Source of the DNA: Paratrimastix pyriformis
Lineage: Eukaryota > Preaxostyla > Paratrimastigidae
Assembly (NCBI GenBank): GCA_027972325.1
Contig: JAPMOS010000006.1
Location: 1,021,593-1,085,592, forward strand
Reading direction: 5' to 3'
DNA length: 64,000 nt
In this document: in pieces, positions 60,045 through 64,000 of the stretch
Layout of the letters: every line of letters begins with the position of its first letter
Numbering within the stretch: the stretch's first letter is position 1
Translations under genes and position numbers: made by a program
Notes under the pieces: generated by a model
Told to the model about the DNA's origin: nothing
Database searches by the model: none
The model's input: the letters and a program-made list of their open reading frames with translations, nothing else

Positions 60045-60981
60045 TCAGGCCGATGTCTCACCCTGTCCACGAAGCTCACTGACTTGCGCAATGCTTGCGA
60101 GCTTGGCGATTATCGTCTCCTTGTTGATATTTGCGCCCTTGAAGCTCGTCAAGATGTTGTTCACGATCGACATCACATCAGAGGCGCCATTCAACACACT
60201 CATGTCGATGTTCAGCGCGACATCCACAGTCCGCCGCACGAGACCTTCCCGGTCGCCTCTGATCACAAACGCGTCAAACCAGTCGAAGAACTCATACACG
60301 ACGTTGCGATACTTGAGGTTCAGATCAAGCAAGCTGTAGATATCCTTCGACACCACCGTATCACGGAGCAGCGTGAACTTGAGCGATTCCATCTTCTCGC
60401 ATTGGAGCTTCGCGCCAAGGACGGCGACGTACTTGTCCCATTGCGCGGCAAAACTGCGTGAGGTTGCGTTTCGGTACGATCGGTTGAAGCATGCGGTCTC
60501 ATGAGAGTTGATGTAGTCGCGCACCTTGTTGATCTGGCGCGTGAAGCCGCTGCCGTCCGACACCGACTGGAGTTGCCCTTCCGAAAGCGCCATTCCGTAG
60601 CAGCGCAGCTCCTCTACCATCTCACCGAGCTCGCGCTTTGTGTCCACGTCCTCACTCCAGCGCAACGTGTCGCCGTTCAGAAGGGAAAGATGTAACGGTC
60701 AAACTTGAGTGAGCTCCTCATGATCTTGCACGACGCGAGAAGGGGAACTTGACGCTGCCATGAAGCCTTGATGTTGCGCTTCACCTTGTCCGCGAACTCA
60801 ATCTCCACGATCTCGTCTGTGGGTTCAACAGGAGGATTGGGAACGCCGGCCGGATCGACGGCAAGCGTGGGAGGGGTGGCACGTTCACTGGTTCCATCAC
60901 CGTCGCAGCAGCGGAACGCGCCTGAAGATCTGCTTGGAGTGCTTTGACTTGAGCAGAGATTGCTTGTGCTGGTGCAGCCAT
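60045..60981 (-). CDS. Hypothetical viral helical protein, frameshifted
   Basis: Starts at an ATG at 60981 (MAAPAQAISAQVKALQADLQ). Three frames in series read as one protein: the start, then PTDEIVEIEFADKVKRNIKA and MRSSLKFDRYIFPF, then from 60665 LGEMVEELRCYGMALSEG to LASIAQVSELRGQGETSA. The last part is 206 residues in one frame, helical, with FFDWFDAFVIRGDREGLVRR. Frameshifts lie near 60.87 and 60.69 kb. Function unknown; it may be structural, given its position next to the fibre gene. Confidence 0.5.
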
Positions 60982-61032
60982 TTCGACTTGGAAAAATAGA
61001 CACCTACGAGAGCAACCGAAAAATGGCACGCT

Positions 61033-63093
61033 TTACTGCAGCTTCGACTTCACCAGCTCAAGCAGCGCCGCCATGCCGGAGCGCAGGTCATCAACTTGAG
61101 CTTGCAGGGACGCGATGGTGACTCGCTGTTCCGTGACTGTCGTATGGAGCTTCTGCAGCTCATTCAGCATCATAAACGGTAACTTGTGCTCGTAGAGGCC
61201 CTCCACTTCACCATCCTTCATCCGTACCAGATCCGGACAGACGGTAAAGGCTTCATCGGCTATCAAACCGTAGCATTTCGTCCTGTTGGCATCGGCTTTG
61301 TAGTGGAAGTTAACGGGATGGAGCTGATAGATAGCAGATGTGTCCTGCATGTCGACGATATCGGTCTTGTACTTGGCTGCAGATGGCGCCATACCGAGCC
61401 GGCCATCAGAATCAATGCGCACGTCAACAGCGTCACCCGAAGACCCCAGATTTGTGGCCGGGATGACGGGTGAAACGATCCGTGACTTGCTGATCCGAAA
61501 CGCGTCAGCCCCATCAGCGCGAAGCACCAGTCCGAAGTTCGAAACGTCTGCATTATAGAGCACGCTGGTGGCGTCGCCGCCAATCACGACTTGATCATAA
61601 TCGGACTCGAGGTTGAGCTTGTTAGCGCTTGCAATGGTCGCACTTGGACTGTTGCCGAGGCGAAGTTGAACCGTTGACGGTGAGTCCCGTTCACGTACGT
61701 GTTGCCCGTGAGCGCGTTCACTGCGAACTGCGGCACTGCTGTCGTTCCAGATGTTCCGCTTGTCGACTCATAAACGAAACCCGCCGAGTCAGCGTTGTAT
61801 GTGCTCAGATGGATTGCTGGGCCAGTCAAACCAATCGGGCTGCAACCGGGCGCATAGATGTTAGTGTTCAGTGCGGTAGCGCCAACGGCTGAGTAATACA
61901 TCCCCAGTTTGGATCTGTGCCGTTCAACACCAGCCGCAACGTGCTTCCGACAGGTCCAGTAACTTTGTGAAAGCCGCACGACCCGTCACCAGCGCGGAGG
62001 GCATAGGTATTTATCACCGAGTTGATCGAAGCAGTGCGTGCAACGACAAGACCCGTTGAATCGGTCCCCAGCAAGCTCGCGGAGGTCGTTCCACCAACGG
62101 TCAGCGTACCGCCAAGGATGTGATTTCCACGGGAGTATGACGCACCGGATGTGTTCACGGCAAAGTTGACGGCACCGCTGTTATCCTCGACGATGAGACC
62201 AGTTCCTGCGGTTGAGGTTCCTGTCTTGAGCCGCAAACAGTTCCCGTTAGTGTGAGTGGCGCGCAGGAAGGCGGAGTGCCCACGCCATCAAGACCAGATC
62301 CCGCCGTCGAGCCTCCCCAGTACACCCGTTGTGTTCGAACCGCTCAGAAGCAACTTGAGGTTTCCCGCCGACGCAACCGATGGAACAGTGAGGATGCCGC
62401 CAATCGTCGCCGCGCCGTTGGTTGAGAGTGTGGTGAAGGCGCTCGCGCCAGTCGCATCACGCAGCACGATGCTGGAGTTGGTTGCCGTTGACGATCCTGT
62501 GGTCATGCTGAGGACCCCATCTGCTGCACGCGATACAAACCCTGTCGTGTAGCCGCCATACGTGAGCTTGAGTGCGCTGCTCATTGTGGTGTACGACTCG
62601 GACGCGATGGAGTTGATCACGAGGGCGCGTGTCGCATCAGGCCTAAATATCCGGCCAATGCCACCGTTGATGCTGAACATGGAATCGCTGAGATCGTTCA
62701 TCGTGAGGACCAGCTTCTCACGCGTCGGAGCACTCGGTGGACGGATTGGATAGGTCGAGGCCACCACGCTCGTCGCATTCTGAAGGATGACCCACATAAA
62801 CGGCACGACATGAAGCATGGCAAGCGACCCAACGAACTGGATGCTTGTCGCCCGGTTATCAATCGAGATGGCCGCTTCGGGCGCGGAAGTGAACGTGTTC
62901 GGACTCAGTATATCAACTACGATCGGACCTGCAGCACACGGCATCAACCCCAACAGATGGACGCTGTAGTTTGTGCTTTGCGCGCCTGAGCTCGTCCGCG
63001 CAATGATGCTGGTGCTAATCTGCGGCACGCTCCAAACACCGCCGGTGAACGCCCCCCCGCTAGTTGCACAGCCTTGTGTTCATATCGTATCAT
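61033..63093 (-). pseudogene. Fibre-like protein with C-terminal S74 intramolecular chaperone, frameshifted
   Basis: Reads from an ATG at 63093 (MIRYEHKAVQLAGG) through four frames to 61033, about 690 residues. The first break is at a C7 run (63052-63058). Beta-rich fibre repeats: NFAVNTSGASYSRGN, GTLTVGGTTSAS, GTDSTGLVVART. The end is a peptidase S74 domain (PSAAKYKTDIVDMQ; LHPVNFHYKAD; YGLIADEAF; DLVRMKDGEVEGLYEHKLPF) followed by a coiled coil (TVTEQRVTIASLQAQVDDL). S74 domains trimerise fibres and then cut themselves off. Tail fibre or spike is the likely role. It shares repeats with the protein at 35.3-35.7 kb. Confidence 0.75.
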
Positions 63094-63109
63094 GTCGGCT
63101 CGCGCCTCC

Positions 63110-63904
63110 ACTCTACTCTTATCTTTCCCTATTATGATCTTCTTAATATGGTTGGGATGTTCCGGCTCATCATGCACGGCGCAGCCTGGTATGATGAAGT
63201 CGGGACATCTTATTATGGATACCCTATATGATCTATTATTTCAGTAACTCTTCAGTAACTTATTAACTATTAATATTTATGATTGTATTTTAATAGATAT
63301 TAATAAGTTATGTTGATATAAGATCATATAAGTAGTTATATTTAAGGAGTTACTAAAGGAGTTATTAAAGAGTTACTCAAAGTTCGTGTCATAGAGGTAA
63401 TGAGCTTTATGATGGGTTTACGTCAGGAGATTGAACACAAGAAAGTTACCCAAAGGGTGTAAATAGGGAAGATTATTGGGGAAAATAGGGGTATTTCCTG
63501 GTAAGAATTAGGTCGTTTTCGACTTTTGAGTAACTATTTTAGTGATATTTCATAGATGATTTACATCAGAAGAATGAAAATCAAGTATGATGAGAATTTT
63601 CAGTAACTACATAAAGTAACTCAGTAACTCGTTGAATAACTCAATAAACCAAGATGGAAATCACATAGAAAATACGAAAGAATGATAAACATAAAGGTCG
63701 TCAACAGGAGAAATTTCGGGGAGAGTGGGAAAATTAGGGAAAAGATATGACATTTCATTTTACTATATCCTTCAGTATCTTTTTTATCATCACTTTAGAT
63801 CATCATCTATTAATTATCGTCTCATACATTCAGCTCATGATAAACTGAGTGAGTTTCAAGAAAAAAGAATATAAAGAAATATTATTATATTATAATATAC
63901 TAGA
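63110..63904. repeat. AT-rich non-coding region with AGTAACT motifs
   Basis: Very low GC. AGTAACT or its inverse AGTTACT recurs many times (for example 63243, 63252, 63353, 63372, 63604, 63616, 63623) in loose repeats. No gene. It probably belongs to the next AT-rich element. Confidence 0.55.
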
Positions 63905-64000
63905 ATGAAACGACAAACAAAAGCTCAATCGAATGCTGTTATCTCTGTGGTGCACTCTATCATCGTGGAGAACGTGATGGACATATCGAATCAGAACAGC
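63905..64000 (+). CDS. Partial ORF at window edge
   Basis: ATG followed by 32 open codons (MKRQTKAQSNAVISVVHSII...) running off the window. AT-rich context with AT runs just upstream. Too short to identify. Confidence 0.35.
   Translation, partial: MKRQTKAQSNAVISVVHSIIVENVMDISNQNS

Larger units (their letters stand above)
48976..63100. mobile_element. Virus-like element 2 (pol-primase, helicase, recombinase, fibre)
   Basis: All genes lie on the minus strand and GC is intermediate. Gene set: S74-type fibre protein, three or four small proteins, tyrosine-recombinase-like protein, family B DNA polymerase with primase, SF2 origin-binding-like helicase. No major capsid protein or packaging ATPase was recognised in the window. 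Frameshifts in several genes and a retroposon in the polymerase show that it is a decaying endogenous copy. The limits are set by composition only. Confidence 0.7.

Overview
The window is nuclear DNA of a GC-rich, intron-rich microbial eukaryote (a protist). It carries spliced eukaryotic housekeeping genes (eIF2-alpha, DDI1, UBC9, a Rho GTPase, a ZCCHC8/PSP-type zinc knuckle protein, farnesyl diphosphate synthase), a TTAGGG telomere tract, non-LTR retrotransposons and integrated virus-like DNA of lower GC. The species cannot be fixed from the sequence alone. Host introns are short (mostly 47-76 bp), and most donors read GTC rather than GTA/GTG.

Layout. 1-16.6 kb is a dense host gene cluster: eIF2-alpha, DDI1 and UBC9 on the minus strand, a ZCCHC8-like gene divergent from UBC9, a Rho GTPase, farnesyl diphosphate synthase, a bacterial-type L,D-transpeptidase gene with introns, a poorly resolved stretch, then a 16-bp minisatellite. 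16.5-25.0 kb is a very long, frameshifted LINE whose order is USP-like peptidase, APE endonuclease, RT, RNase H, zinc finger, then a C-terminal domain with an NPEY motif that may be methyltransferase-like. 25-26.65 kb is subtelomere with one putative secreted protein. 26.65-26.98 kb is an outward-facing (TTAGGG)n telomere that ends in a 17-N gap, so what follows is probably a different contig joined by scaffolding.

27.25-28.65 kb is copy A of a ~1.4 kb retroposon with a 10-bp target-site duplication and a (CA)n tail. 28.6-34.8 kb is mostly non-coding and built of diverged tandem repeats. 34.9-40.4 kb is an AT-rich virus-like element with small ORFs, a fibre-like protein, a candidate myristoylated membrane protein and part of a terminal inverted repeat (TIR). 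40.4-48.0 kb returns to GC-rich DNA with a 5'-truncated LINE and a nearly full RLE-type LINE. 48.06-48.9 kb is a stranded copy of the AT-rich element's TIR.

49-63.1 kb is a second virus-like element, all genes on the minus strand: fibre/S74 chaperone protein, small proteins, a tyrosine-recombinase-like protein, a family B DNA polymerase joined to an archaeo-eukaryotic-type primase, and an origin-binding-protein-like SF2 helicase. A field of palindromic GTGGCCAC motifs lies just beyond the helicase stop and could be its replication origin. The polymerase gene is split by copy B of the same retroposon. 63.1-64 kb is very AT-rich and ends in a truncated ORF.

The most unusual points are the domain make-up of the long LINE, the retroposon whose 3' hairpin and tail match a LINE with paired stem changes, the retroposon hit on a viral DNA polymerase, the putative viral origin next to its helicase, and the host GTC splice donors with one apparent 19-nt intron.
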